A stretch of DNA of 64,000 nt from NCBI GenBank assembly GCA_021030905.1, contig JAGFMI010000013.1, positions 310,001 through 374,000 on the forward strand. The letters run 5' to 3'. Position numbers and translations under genes: made by a program. Within the stretch, counting starts at the first letter, position 1. Each line of letters begins with the position of its first letter. Positions 20,322 through 32,912 of this stretch are shown in pieces. The notes beneath the pieces are model-generated. The model searched no databases and had not been told where the DNA came from. It was given only the letters and a program-made list of their open reading frames with translations. Origin of the DNA: Pyrenula massariospora (lineage: Eukaryota > Ascomycota > Eurotiomycetes > Pyrenulales > Pyrenulaceae).

Positions 20322-23300
20322 TTTCCCCAGTCTCTCGAGCGAGAAGCCGTCGTGGGGCAAAGAGGAGAGCGGCAATAATGCCCTATGCACCTGAACCGCG
20401 CCATGTTGTAGCAGATTATATACAGAAATTACCTTGACATCGTACTTGTAAGTCGTACATAGCTGAGTGTGCTTGTGGCGTCCAGGTCCCTCCCAAATGT
20501 TCAGCCGACATCAAGCCAAAGCTGCCGCTTGGGGGCTGAGATCAATCGATAGGACCGGAAGAATTACAAGAGCGAGGTCCCCGGGACCCGAAAAGCTTAG
20601 CGAGCTTTTTCTGAACCGCCGATGAAAATCTCGTTGGAGGAAGCGTCAGAGGTGGCGAGGTGGCGGGAAGGATTCAGCACGTCGAGGAAAACGAACTACA
20701 ATCAACGTTGGCTGGTCTACTTCGTACAGATGCACGCATCGGAACGACATCATAGACTTTGCCTTCCCTCATTATCCATTGGCTTAGCATCAACTCTCTG
20801 TCTCTCGTCGAATGTGCACATCTTAGCCAAGTCCGTGCTCAGTCATGCCTACCGTCTACAAGAATTCAAATAGATTGTCTGTGCTATCATACTTCCAACC
20901 CCTCTGTAAAGCTAATCATTCCCAACGCGGTCAGACAATACACAATTTTTTGTTGTCAAAAGGTCAATTGTTTGGGTGTCTAAGCCACGGTGAACTTGTG
21001 CGTCACCAAGCGCGGCTCGCCTGTAGCAGTCGGTAACCGCAAGTATGGGCGTTCTTTACTCAGCCGATAATTATCACTATTGCGGGTGATCTCGACGTGC
21101 TAATTTCCAAGGCACATGCAGACCGACAGACAATTGAAGCAATCTGCTTGTAGAGCGAAGCTACATCCGATCTGGTTCAATCGAGTGAGAGGAACAAGCA
21201 TTTGCGCCTACAAAAACTAGTTTCACAAAAGGGATACAAATAGAAAGACCACTTCGTCGGCCCATGTCACCAAATGATAATTGCATCAAGACTTACCATG
21301 TAGTGGCAGCGCCACCACTCTCGAGCAAGGTGGTTAAATTACAGTGAATTGCAAACGAAGATTAGAAGGCATCCAGAGGCATTGCAATCCATTTCAGCAG
21401 CTGTTAGCAGGAGGTAAGCTGAATTCAATAGCAGCATGATAGTGCTGGAGGAGAAGCACAGAAAGGTTAGGTCTCAGCGATCTGATAACCGGGGGAGCAC
21501 CTCCCCAGTTAAGACCCGTGAGCATGGAAACTTAGCCCCAAAGTCAAATGCTAAGCCCTAACCGACCGAATCTGTGCGTCTGAAACGCGGTGGAGAAGTA
21601 CATGACTCTTTCACCTCCCATGCAAAGCTAGTGTGGCTGTGTCCAACAACCAGTTCAGGCTTAGGTTAGAGACGCGTGGCCCGGGAAGAGAAGACCGCGG
21701 ACCAGATGTTGACGTGCCGGCAGCGGTGGGGGTGGAGAGATTCCGAGATACCTAAGGTAGGTTTATCAGATCTGCCATGTTGATTTCCCCATTCTCCGCT
21801 CGAGCTTTCCGCCTCCGCCATAAATCGTAGGTGGCAGAGCCCGGCCACCTTCCGGACGTTCAATGTGCTTAGACTCATCCTAGAAAGCATTTCTCCGCTT
21901 TTGCTGTGAACCATACATAGTAATATGGTGAACAGAGAGATCGAAGGTTGCAGATGACGGGATTAAGCAAGATGAGCATCCGTTTGATGCTGCTACGGGC
22001 CAATCAAGGCGAAACGGTGGAGCAACTAGGGACACGAGTCAAAGCCCAATATAACAATCTTCTTAGGCTCCAGCATCCAAGCACAGAGGTATCATTTGAT
22101 ACGGATGGCTCGTATCATTGAACCACCCGTAAGCGTCCGAGAAGATTTAAGGGAAATGTCTTTCTGATTTAGCAGGGAGCGAAGAATGAATGGGAAAGTG
22201 AGAGCGGGGAAGACTTTGATAGTTGTTGCTAGAGGCCTGACAGACGGCTAGTCCAACTTGTCTCCAAAGGAGTCGGCACTACTCTCCTCACGTAGTGATA
22301 TCTTGCTGTCAGCTTGGGGGGCCTAAGATTTCTAGCGTTCGAGCCTTTGTGCCTTTAATCCTCTAGACAGGTTGAAGATATTCTTGTGTGGAGGTCGGGA
22401 GGTCAACAACGTAAAGCAGCGTCGCTTCCTGCAAGCTAAACAGTCCGTTGAGTCTTGGCTAATATCGCCAATGCCGTCTAGGAAATTGCCGGGCGGACGA
22501 CAGACAACGTTGTTAGTGTTATCCGAGCCCAATTCGGGAGTTGCGGTCATGGGTACAGAGCTTTGTTAAATGGGGACTGTCAAACCAAGATGGTTGCTCC
22601 CTCCTCGATGGTCGCTAATGTCAACCAAGGATCGCTGTATCGGCCGGTCAAAGGATAGCATGGTCATGGCAAGGGTGTCCCGATCAGTAGGTCGGATAAG
22701 GTACACACTAACGAAAGAAACGATCAGTAACTGCGAGGGACGGTGCAGGCTTCTGGTCCGCGGCCGGTAGCCCACATGGTGGCAACGTGGTCGGCGGTCG
22801 CACAACGGGCCGCGCTCTGCATGAAGTCAAAAATATTCTTCGTGCAGCAGCTTTGAAGATTCAAGCAGAGAGATTTTTCGTAGAGTCGTAAGGTCGCAAA
22901 GTCGAAAAGTATCTGGCGACCCTGTTCTTATTTGATCTGCCTTGGCAAAGCCGTTAAGCTAGGCGAGTAGCACGTCGACCTAAGGGTCCTGCCCATGAAG
23001 ATCTTTCCGGAAGGAAGTTTACGGTCTGCCGTGAAAGGTGGTTTGTGCGCGCAACCTTGGATCACCGGCTTGTGAGCTAGCGTCTCGTCGTATATGGTGT
23101 TTTTTGGATATGAGAACTCTTACGGTTTGCTACCTCCATCACCCGTCGATGGCATCTTCGAAGCCCCTAAACGTAAGACTTGGTTATTCCGGCGTCAACT
23201 TCGAGCGGCACCCGGTGGGCTTCTCGCTAGCCGGCAGATTGCTTGTCGCCTTAGTCGTCATATTAGTACGTCTCCGTTTGGTGCCGAGGGACAGGCGTTT

Positions 23301-26300
23301 CAGCCGTCTGCTAGGTCAAATCTACGGCGGGGAAGGTCTGGATTTAGAGTTTCCTCGGGTAGCGCGCGGTTTCAAACAACAGGCACAATTTCATAAAACT
23401 CGGACGAGTCGGAGAACCGTCAGCTCTTGAGGACGAACACAAGGCGTGCACTCGGCGGACTAGAGTCCTCCTAAGTCACTAGTAGTCACGATATCACGAG
23501 CAGCGCGGGCGCAAAAAAGAAGGTAGATCGGTGTGATCCGGGCAGTATGCCTGAGCCAATCACCAAATGTGTCATTAATATGTCTATTACCAACCAGCTC
23601 CACGGAATCTGACAGCGCTCGCCAGATCCCGGAAACCATTCCCCTGTCACCCCGTCGATGGCCACAGTGGCAACCGCCGAAAAGTGAGAACGTGTGGACC
23701 CCGCAAGTCTGCTCCTATTTCCCACACTGCGTGCTGAGATTACGATAGACAAAACACGGTAGACTGCATCTGAGAGCAAGTCGTGGAGACCAAAGCCAGA
23801 GGTAAGATCGAGATAATGCTTCCAGAGATCCCCGCGAAAAAGGCTGTGTATATCGCCGCCCATCATATACTCCTGAGAACAAGCTGGCTGAAATTGAAAA
23901 AAATGCATCTGCAGAGTGGTATCATAATCACATGGATGATCAAACGCCTTCGAAGAATCTTGATATGCGGACGTGCTACCAGAATAGTCAATCGATAACA
24001 AATGTGATCCAGGAACAGGAGGTCATAGAAGGTTACGGGAATCCAAGGCAATGGGCCTGATGCAACCATGCACACTGGAATTCTTCCTCCAGCCACCCAA
24101 ATAGACCAAGGCCGACCCTGACGACACGAGAGCAGGAACCAGTTCGACGCCGGATTGGGCCGATAGAAGATATCCGAGTGATCTGCTTTGCGGACCTAAG
24201 GCCCACAGAACGTATGCGATTGAGCGCTCCCACAATTCTTTTTCCGAACAGGATAGGAGGAATGATTGTCATCGCCTGGCGCATATCGGACATCTCTCGG
24301 AAACCACGATATATCGTTCGTGAGGGCTATGGTGGCAGGGATTCGTCTGAGAACCATCTGTTGAAGTTCTAAAAAAATGAGCTCCCGGATCTTGACAGTT
24401 GCTGTAGATATAGAAGTTTCGAAACCATTCGCACATGATGCAGGGAAAATAGCAGCAGCTTTGAACTCGGAAATCAGTAAGAGCGACAGTAGGACAACGT
24501 CGGCTGTGAAGGCACCGGAAATAGTGCTGGGAATTGCCAAAGACATCCGTGGGAAGATGCAATACAAAGGGAATCAGTGAGGAGAATCAGATAAGCAGCA
24601 AGGCGGCGCAAGAGATACAGCGTTCAAAAAGAATTTTGGCAACCCCTGGGAAGCTCGCAGAAGTGTGCGCCGGAAGCCATGCCGTAAAGCATTTGGGCAG
24701 AAATCCAGAATCCCTGGTTTCGTGTGTAAGGTTTACAGAACACCTAGTTCCAACATCCAGAGTACGACAGCAGTTGCACTGGCCGAAAGGCGGTAGAAGC
24801 TTGGGAGAATCAGAACCGCTAGAGCGGGTGAAACTCTACTAGCATGCTGAGACTTTCGAGCCGCCTAAGCACTCACAATTTAAACTTTTCCAAGAGCCGA
24901 AACCGGCAACGAGGTCTCCATTCGCGATCGTCCATAGCGTTCTTATACAAAATCGGCACCAGCGTTGGCGGCCACGTTGCTGAAGGGTTTGGATCGCGTT
25001 TCCTGATACACCTTGCCGTCCGGGTTCAGCCATCACCGCGGACGTGTCTTGCTCTTTTCTAGCAGCTGGAGACTGAAGCGGCGTTGGTTGGCGGGTCGCA
25101 CGCTCAGATGTGGCCGAACAGGGACGGAGGGTCAAAGCACACCTTGTAACTGCATCACGCGGGAGCTCCGTTCGCAACGCGCTGTCATGCTGTTGACCGC
25201 GATGGAGAGCCTGGCAATTACCGGATGGTGCTATCAAATTGAGCTTCTATGGGACGGCCTAGGGGGTGGTGCTTCACAGAGGCAACGGAGGATCTTCAGC
25301 GGAAAGCGGGTAGGAACGGGTATAATACTGTATTAAGACTGTGCAACGGCAAGCGGCGGCGGCAGTGGTGATGGTTCGTGGACTTGTTCGTGTGGTCGAA
25401 AGGTGGACGATCGCGTGGAGGTGGGGTTCGTCGGTGACGATTCCCATGTGACAAAGGATGAAAATGGTCGTCTTTACCATCAACCTTGACCCCTGCGCCG
25501 ATTTGCTAAAAAGGTCCTCCCAAAACGACATCCCCCCCAATTGGTAGAAAGACCTTTGCTTGGCCCGCGGTGACAGCCTGAGATTGATCCTTCAGGACGC
25601 TTGCTCCCACCGCAAACTCAGGGGCCACCCCTCCGATGGGCGGAAGATCAGCGTGCCAGCATCCCTCGACCTTTCCGACTGGTCCACCGTTTTACTACTG
25701 CTACTGAGTCCACAGGCGTACCATGGCCTCGTCGACCGTCTTTTTGACCTCTGCTGCAGGGAGAACTGGCATATCACCAGGGATAAGGAAACCCTAATTT
25801 ATTCATCGTGTGGACTGTACGCTTATTAACCTTCCGAGTTGGGACTGTCTAAGACGAATGGGACGATCTGCGAGCCTGTTCAGGAAATGGCCTGAAGTCA
25901 CTGATTCTTTGTCTTGATGGAGATAAGGAGGGATGTGGACCAAACTTGCACAACGCACAAACAACCCTGCCTCCCCAGCATTATACGAAGACAGTCAATC
26001 TCACGGAGCACTACACAACGCACTGCAATTTGGCTCTAAGGAAAACCCGAGACGAACTCCACAGACGCCGTTCGCCCTCCGTGGAAAACCAAGGTACGGG
26101 GAAAGTAATTGCAAAGCCCTCCATTACGCATTTGCTCAAGCAGAGATGTCATGCGTCTCACAAGACATCGTTGGCCCCGGTACGGATATTGCTGTCTTTG
26201 TTTAGTACAACGCAGATGCTCTCGAAGATTGCCCAACACTCATATGGCCGCTGTGGTTCATTCTCTTCCCAACGCGTCGCGGTGTTTAGCGCGATGGTCA

Positions 26301-27230
26301 GGGGATGCTCGGAACTTTAATAAAAGGCGTGAGATAAAGTACATCTAGTCAAGGCAGGTCAGGCGGACTTGGATTACTCTACTGCGTTGCGTGCTCCAAG
26401 GCCGTAGACAATGGCTCTCCCGGGACCGTCCTCTCCAAGCTTCTCAGAAATCTGTGGATCTTAACGCTGAAGTAAAGCGTCCTTGATACTTGCCATTCAA
26501 CGTAGATCGCAGCTGATTCAACTACTCAGACTGAGGTCGCTGAAGCTTGAAGCGAGCAGAAAAAAAACTTTGAGCTCATTCTTCGACCTGAATCTGGAGC
26601 CTGCTAGGTAGAGCGATCCGCAGCATGAGTCCCTTCCGGCAACTACAGTTTGCCGTGACCTCAATACGCTAGGCTGGCCCATTGCTGTAGCACAGGAACC
26701 TTAACATGGGGGTAGGTCTGACAGGTCAGGGCTGCTTCCATGAAGTACAGATTGTGCAGAGAAAGGTTCCAGCCACCGCAGAGGATACCTCATGACCACC
26801 GACAGAGACTGCGCTCATGCACAGAATTGCATAACATTGAGCAGTGTGGAGAGTGGGGGGCAATGGCAGGGCTTCGCTGGTAGGAAACAATCCCGACACA
26901 CTGGATCCGAATATGAGGCGATCAATTCTGGTCTCCTTACACTCCGAAGGACATATCGTAACAAACTTGCTCAATGTTGGGCATTGATTAAGACATAATA
27001 ATATAGGCGACAAGGTCATGAGACTCATCGATAGGTATAGATAATTGGGTGTCGTGGGGATCGATGCACCCAAATTGGGTAATGCCTCGTTTTAACGCCA
27101 TCTGGAAGGACCGAGCAGGGAGGTCCCGGCCCTAGCTATTGCTTCTGCAATTATTCCTTTCAAGACGCCAAATCCTTTGAAATTAACATGGGGTGTCTCA
27201 ATATACGCAAGTGAGAGAGTCCTGTGGTAT
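20322..27230. other. Long gene-poor accessory region, no supportable gene
   Basis: Nearly 7 kb without a gene I can support, in a window where housekeeping genes are otherwise close together. Open frames are all short (under about 175 codons), overlap on both strands and show no consistent codon use. The two largest minus-strand frames, 23486-24001 and 24196-24567, contain hydrophobic stretches (GAFTADVVLLSLLLISEF in the second), but I could not join them into a model. I see no transposase, reverse transcriptase, terminal repeats, rRNA or tRNA. The proximal part should contain the promoter of the Zn2Cys6 gene. Confidence 0.5.
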
Positions 27231-30134
27231 CTAATCAATGTAAGATGAAGCCCCACCAGGTAGAGGGCCCTCGAGGTCGACTGCTTCAACTTGTCTCCGG
27301 CCTTCGCTACTTTCCCGGACTAGGTTACCGAAGTATTTTCTTGCAGTCTCGGATTCCCTTTTCACCCGGGTCGTATCTTCTTTCTTATGCTGAAGCTCTT
27401 CCACGGTACGTTGAAGGCCGATTGTAAGGTTCTGTGCAGGGACACGTAACGCTCGTCGAACCTCAGATGAGATTCGTGTAGCGTTTGAATGAGTATAGTC
27501 CATAGAAGCCAGAGTCACAGAGAGCTTGCGCGCAAGCCGCGGCGGTAGATTTGTTGGAATTGTAGAGAGGACGTAGGCACCAGTAATGATGGCTGGAGAT
27601 ACGATTAGTGCGAACTCTTGTCAAGGAAATAAAGCATGAAATTTTGTGAACATACCGGTAGCAACGAGGCCAGGAACGATCATCCTTCTCGCATTGTTAA
27701 CGCCCATAATTTTGATGGCTCCCAATGCACCGTCAACCCAGCCCAAGCCACCAATGGCGCGGCTTCCAAGCGTGCCAATCAGAGTCATAGCCATCCCCGT
27801 CCCAACCACCTTTTCCTGTCTCTCCCAAAGTCCTGCTATGTCAAAGAAATCCCAGACCTCAATCTCTGTGTCTACGGAACGAGCAACCGCATCTCTGCGA
27901 CGCTGAAACATCCGATCAGCACGGAAGATAGAGTTTTCCCACTGATCGCCAACATGAAGTATGCCCAATGAATTCATCATGCTCACTCCTTGAACAGATC
28001 GTGCGCGGCCATAATCTTCGCAGGATTTAACTGAAAGCGAAATGCGGTCAAGCATGGCGGCTTTTAGGTCTTCAGCATATTGCAGAGCAGAGAAAATCCC
28101 AGGATACTCCACTCCCAAATTTAACTTTCCAATTTGGTTAATCGTCGCAGCTAAGTTTGAGCGTGTATGATCGTAGACGTCTCCACAAGACTCCTCGATC
28201 TCTCTGTCAACTTGATCCGTTACTTCAAGCCTCTGCCGTTTGCGTTCCTCAAAGGCAGGCTCTAGGTCTGAGAGCTCCTTGGAAACTCGGTCCAATTCCG
28301 ACTGAGCGATGTCACGGTTGACGGTTGCAAGTGTGCTGAGATCTCCTAAAACATTGAGGAGATAAGTTTTTGCGGGAGCCAATTTGGAACGCGCTCGCTT
28401 CTCAAGAACGAAACGACGGAGTGCTCCCTCAAGATTTTCAAAGTCTTGAATTTTCTCCTTGTCCTCCTCTTTCCCTTTCCCTTTTCCGCCCGGAGATCCT
28501 GGTTCACCATGCTTGCCGATTGGCTCATCCTCATCTTTGTCGTCGTCATTTCCAGGATCTCCGCCGTGGAACTCAGGATCGCCGCCAGAGGTCGTACCGC
28601 CCTCTCCTTGGCTAGCAGAGGCGGGAGAACCCACAGGAATAGCATTACTCGACACGAAATGGACCAGTTCGGCAGACTCCTTGAAGGTTCGGGGGCTAAG
28701 ACGAGCAATGTCCTTGAGGATCATTTTTTGACATCGCTCCTTGTCCCGAATATTGTCGAAGCCATTCACAACCATGAAAATGTAATCTTTTTCGTGTGCT
28801 GCCTGAAAAATGAATTCCTTTGCGGACAAGGTGAAGTGGTTAGCAGCAGATACAACAAACACGACAACATCAATTTCTTCCTGCCGGGCGAAGACTGCCG
28901 TCGTTTTGACAGAGTCAGAATTGAGGCCTGGAGCGTCTATCAACGCGATATCAACAACACCATTGTTGAGTAATGACTCGTCAATAGTCCTAATGTCCCT
29001 GACGTAAACCTTGCACTGCATATAACGTTCGTTTTCAACAACAATCTTCTCGAGGTCTTGGAGCGAGTAAGTATCGTATGTTGATTCGTCGTTCCGGTCA
29101 TAGACTTGATTCTTATGCACAGCATGGACTTCTTCCAGACCGCCATTTTCACGCGCATCGAGCACTTCACAGAAGATACTTGTGCAAGGCTGTTGATCCT
29201 CTGGGAGCACTTTGCGCCTAAGCAATGCATTGCAGAATGTGGATTTTCCTGCATTCAAATCCCCAGTCACCAACACTTTACTGGACGTATCTTCAATTCG
29301 GTCTCGAAGAGCAAGTAAGTGTCTGACACTCTGACTTATCTTCCCGTCTAATAATGAAGCTATGGAAGCCTTTTCGAGTGAATGAACAAGTTCGGTTTGA
29401 GAGAGCGCACCAAGCTTCAAATCAAGCTTGAGGATCGAAAACTCGTGGGCAATTTGGGGCGTAATTAATCTGGGCTCGGGGGATTGCCGTCTCTCTCCAT
29501 CAGCGCTTGATTCGGCTGTGCTTGATTCTCCCAGTGATGTACCAGCTCGTCTTGGTGGAACCGGTCTAGACACAGTGTGTAAGTGTCCTAAAGAACTTGC
29601 GTCCTCGCGGTTTGTCTGAGTATGATTTATGGGCGGCCGAGAAGCTTGCGGTGATTGAGAGCGTTGCACAGAAGGGTAGTGAGCCGGCCATTCTGCATTT
29701 TTCTTTTGAAGCTCTTTGAGCGCGTCAATAGTCCTGTTGATCGCTCGTCCCAGTGCAACTCGGTTCTGATTATAGTGTAGCTGGTGGACATGACTTGCAA
29801 GGACACGTCTATCACTTTCAGATGAATTGCCTGCTTGGACTGACGTACGTGACGGGGTAGGGTGGTCTTCGAGAAGCGCATCTTGCCAGGCCCTTGAATT
29901 GTTTTCCGTGAAGCTGTCCCCAGTAATACTCGAGCCGTATCCCGAATCTCGTTCTAGCTGCGCTTGAAGCTGGGTGGCATATTGGGAATCGGGACCGCTC
30001 CCAACAGTCATGAAATGAGGAGGATTTCGTGGCGATTCATATCTGCTTTCATGGGTTCTGTTTTGAGATTCGTGGTTCAATGCCTCCTTCCTAGACGAGG
30101 ACGACGGCTCGCCATCATAATACCGTTGACTCAT
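27231..30134 (-). CDS. FZO1: Mitofusin Fzo1, mitochondrial outer-membrane fusion GTPase
   Basis: Dynamin-related GTPase that tethers and fuses mitochondrial outer membranes. Two exons, 27656-30134 and 27231-27592, join in phase across a 63-nt intron with a CACTAATC branch site, giving 946 residues. The N-terminal 190 residues are polar. The GTPase has GDLNAGKSTF near 291, DAPG near 400 and VNGFD near 456. A Gly/Asp/Lys low-complexity loop (about 520-560) is inserted after the GTPase. Coiled-coil segments follow (VSKELSDLEPAFEERKRQRL). Two membrane stretches lie near 775-805 and 815-840. The last exon matches the family C-terminus: LDYPHSNATRISSEVR-type sequence reads here MDYTHSNATRISSEVR, then a heptad region. 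An earlier acceptor would make a 39-nt intron and lacks the branch site. It is divergent from the Vps2 gene. Confidence 0.95.
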
Positions 30135-30522
30135 GATCAATAATTGTTGGATGTATGGTTACTGCCATTCGTCACTAATTAGTGAAAGATGCGTGAGGAT
30201 AGGTGATGAGATGTGGAGGTGTAGGCCGAGGATGGCGAAAAAGTTCGCGAGTCAACGTTTTGCGACTCTTAGTTCTGCTTTGTTTGACGAGCTGGAAGAA
30301 CCTCGGGCTTGGCATTTGAGCTCCGCTGCAGGACGCTACTGAGGTGGGCACAGTGGGTTGGTGGGTGGGTTCCTATGCAGGCTGCATCATTTGTGAGATA
30401 GGTGTTCACAGGAATTAATTCGATCCAGACGCTCGGTATTTGCTTTCGTCTCACCACTAAGTTCCTGAAACGTTCCATTTTCTCGACGATATCAATACCT
30501 ACTCACATTACATCCACCAGCC
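30135..30522. other. Divergent promoter region between Fzo1 and Vps2/Did4
   Basis: This 388-bp region separates two divergent starts and must serve both genes. No gene is visible. Short G/T-rich words near 30,350-30,370 (GTGGGTTGGTGGGTGGG) stand out. Confidence 0.5.
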
Positions 30523-31447
30523 ATGAATGTCAGTTGATCCAGCCGGTGGAAAGGAACTAAATTTACTAAGGTCATCAGATTATAGAATGGGTACGGGATC
30601 GGGGCTTACCATGCCAGGTGTGAGCTTCACTGAGAGATACCAGGCATTTGGGAAGCGCATGACTCCGGCAGAGCGGCTTCGAAAGCACCAGAGAGCACTA
30701 GAGAAAACACAGAGAGAGCTCGACAGAGAACGGGTGAAGCTCGAGAACCAGGAAAAGAAGCTAGTTCAGGACATTAAAAAGAGTGCCAAAAATGGGCAGA
30801 TAGGTGCATGCAAAATCCAGGCGAAGGATCTTGTTCGGACTCGAAGGTCGACTCTTTCAATTTACCCCAAAACCCTCACGCTGATATGGCCTACCAGGTA
30901 CATACAGAAGTTCTATCAAATGCGCACACAGCTTCAAGCTATTTCTCTACGAATTCAGGTGCCGTACACTCCACAAAGGTCCTTTACTATGACTGACCTG
31001 ACGATACTTAGACAGTCAGAAGCAACGAGCAGATGATGCAATCTATGAAAGGCGCTACATCCCTGCTGGGCAGCATGAATAGACAGATGAACTTGCCTGC
31101 CCTGCAGCGGATAGCGATGGAGTTTGAGCGGGAAAATGATATAATGGACCAGAGGCAAGAGATGATGGACGATGCGATAGACGACGTGACAGGTCTCGAA
31201 GATGAAGAAGAAGGAGAGGAGGTCGTCAACCAAGTTCTCGATGAGATAGGAGTGGACTTGAATCAAGCCGTAAGAACCTTTACTACTGTAGATGAGATTT
31301 GCTGATTGAGTCTAGCTTGGCGAAACGCCTTCGGGCCTACAGAAGACTGCTGTTGCCGAAGGGAGAGTTGCCCAAGCCGTTGGAGGCGGCGGTGGAGGAG
31401 GAGAGGATGATGACCTTCAGGCGCGTCTGGACAGTCTCCGGCGGTAG
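30523..31447 (+). CDS. DID4: ESCRT-III subunit Vps2/Did4 (CHMP2A-like)
   Basis: Snf7-family subunit of the endosomal sorting complex that drives budding into multivesicular bodies and recruits the ATPase Vps4. Six exons: 30523-30528, 30579-30590, 30644-30846, 30898-30958, 31012-31269 and 31316-31447, giving 223 residues. Exon 1 is ATG AAT, exon 2 is only 12 nt, and together they give MNIIEW, joined to AFGKRMTPAERLRKHQ, the family N-terminus. The first intron has a TACTAAG branch site. Further family segments are ELDRERVKLENQEKKLVQDI, KKSAKNGQIGACKIQAKDLV, TVRSNEQMMQSMKGAT and RQMNLPALQRIAMEFERE. The C-terminus is acidic and ends with a MIM1 Vps4-binding motif (DDDLQARLDSLRR). Reading the frame without the first two introns would give a false start at 30527. 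Confidence 0.95.
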
Positions 31448-32912
31448 ACGATTATCTTGTCCGAGTTTGACTGCTTTGGAAATAAGGAGTCTTTATCCAG
31501 AGCTCTCCCAAACTCATGGCTTATTATTCTAGAGGCTAAGACGCACATGAAGGGTTCAAGGCCAGCTCACCGAAGACCACAGCAACGGCGCTTATTATTC
31601 AGAGCTGAGAGAGAGAAGAAAGAACCAGCGCTATTGCTTGCTAATCGTTCAAGTGGTCCAGTATGAGACTTCGTGAGAGGTAGCTCGCTCAAGAGGTCGG
31701 CCTATTTTACTTGAACATCAAGACGTGCTGCTTCGGAGGGTTATATCAGATTCATTGCGCAGATCTCCGATGACGTCTTGATCTGTTAGCCATCGCTCTT
31801 TGTTCTATGCCAGTGGGTTTGAGAGGTTAAGGTCTTAGACCTAATTCTGGTGATGGTTGGTGAAAGTCACGATTCTACGTACCTAGATAGCTGTAAACGC
31901 AGTTCAGCTCACCTCGCCTGAGCGGAAACAGCTTGGCGCCTAGGTGCATAGAAGGCTGGAATTTCATGCATGGCGTTCAACTATCTATGTCACTTTACGT
32001 CAAGTTTGATGCCGCAGAGAAAAATTATTGATGGTCGAGGGCTTACCCGCGAGCTTCGAAATCTCCCACTATGATCGTCCGGTACGTTAGTATTTATAGC
32101 TCCCCCACCTAGATTCCTGGGAACCTCCTCACCACCGCCGCGGCGAAGGCCTTACAGTCTGCCCTGGGTTTCTCGGTCCTGCGCAGCGTCACTCTCCTAT
32201 TTCTCTCCGTTCTAGACCTTGTTGTCATCTCGTTGGCTGCATAAAATTGTCCTCTGGAAGCCTTCCACGTCATTCTTGCGACCCTTGTTCTCCTTACCAA
32301 ATCACATCGATCCGTCAACCTTTGTCGCGTAAAGTCCACCGGAAAGAGCCAGAATACTCCCTACCAAGCTTTGAAAGCTTGACGACACAAGTGAACATCG
32401 GCGGCTGCTCTTGAACCTCATCCTCACCTACTGTCAACACTTGCGCCATCATTCTCGGACCTTGATTCTCCCTTGAATTACTATAGACGCCCGCGCTAAA
32501 GCTTCATTTCGTGCTTTCGGCCTCTGCGCTCTTCACCGGGGATCCGAAATTGTTATTTGTGGCAGTCTGCTCAGGTACGAGTCTTGCATTTTTGAAACAA
32601 GTCGAAGACCTCCAGGATCGTACGATCCAGTTCTTGCCTTGCTCGCCGCCGGCGCAATTTTGCTGGAGCGCAACCTACAGTTGCCTTGAAGCCTAGACCA
32701 TAGATACTGACTTTCAGAAAAGGAACGGCGACTGTTTGAGCCCGGTACCGTACCACTAGCCTCTCCTACCCACAGGACGAACGCCTATATTACAAGAAGT
32801 TGCTCATTCTAATACCTAAAATTCACCCTATTTTATCCGAAACTCGTTATCACTCAAGCTGGCCGGAGACACGGGGAAAAGACATTCTAAGGAAGGAGGG
32901 TTCCTGAATAGA
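31448..32912. other. Intergenic region upstream of the PP2C gene; no gene seen
   Basis: About 1.46 kb between the Vps2 stop and the phosphatase start, both on plus. The part after about 32,100 is pyrimidine-rich and contains many short ATG frames, as expected for a long promoter and leader. A TATTTATAG word lies at 32,091-32,099. No coding region is supported. Confidence 0.5.

Noticed and set aside
21360-21600. Possible structured RNA or 5S-like gene
   Set aside because: Hairpin-like words occur (GGGGGAGCACCTCCCC at about 21,492), but the 5S internal promoter and tRNA A/B boxes are not recognisable.
22881-22911. Short GTCG-A-rich triplication (GTCGTAAG, GTCGCAAA, GTCGAAAA)
   Set aside because: It is too short and imperfect to separate from chance.
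20322-27230. Transposon or retroelement remnant
   Set aside because: I found no transposase, reverse transcriptase or integrase motif, no long terminal repeats and no clear target duplication by eye.
27617-27655. 39-nt version of the Fzo1 intron
   Set aside because: The acceptor is too close and lacks a branch site; the 63-nt version has CACTAATC at the right distance and keeps the frame.
30527-30643. Unspliced N-terminus for Vps2 starting at 30527
   Set aside because: It gives an unrelated leader, whereas splicing two small introns restores the family N-terminus MNIIEWAFGKR.
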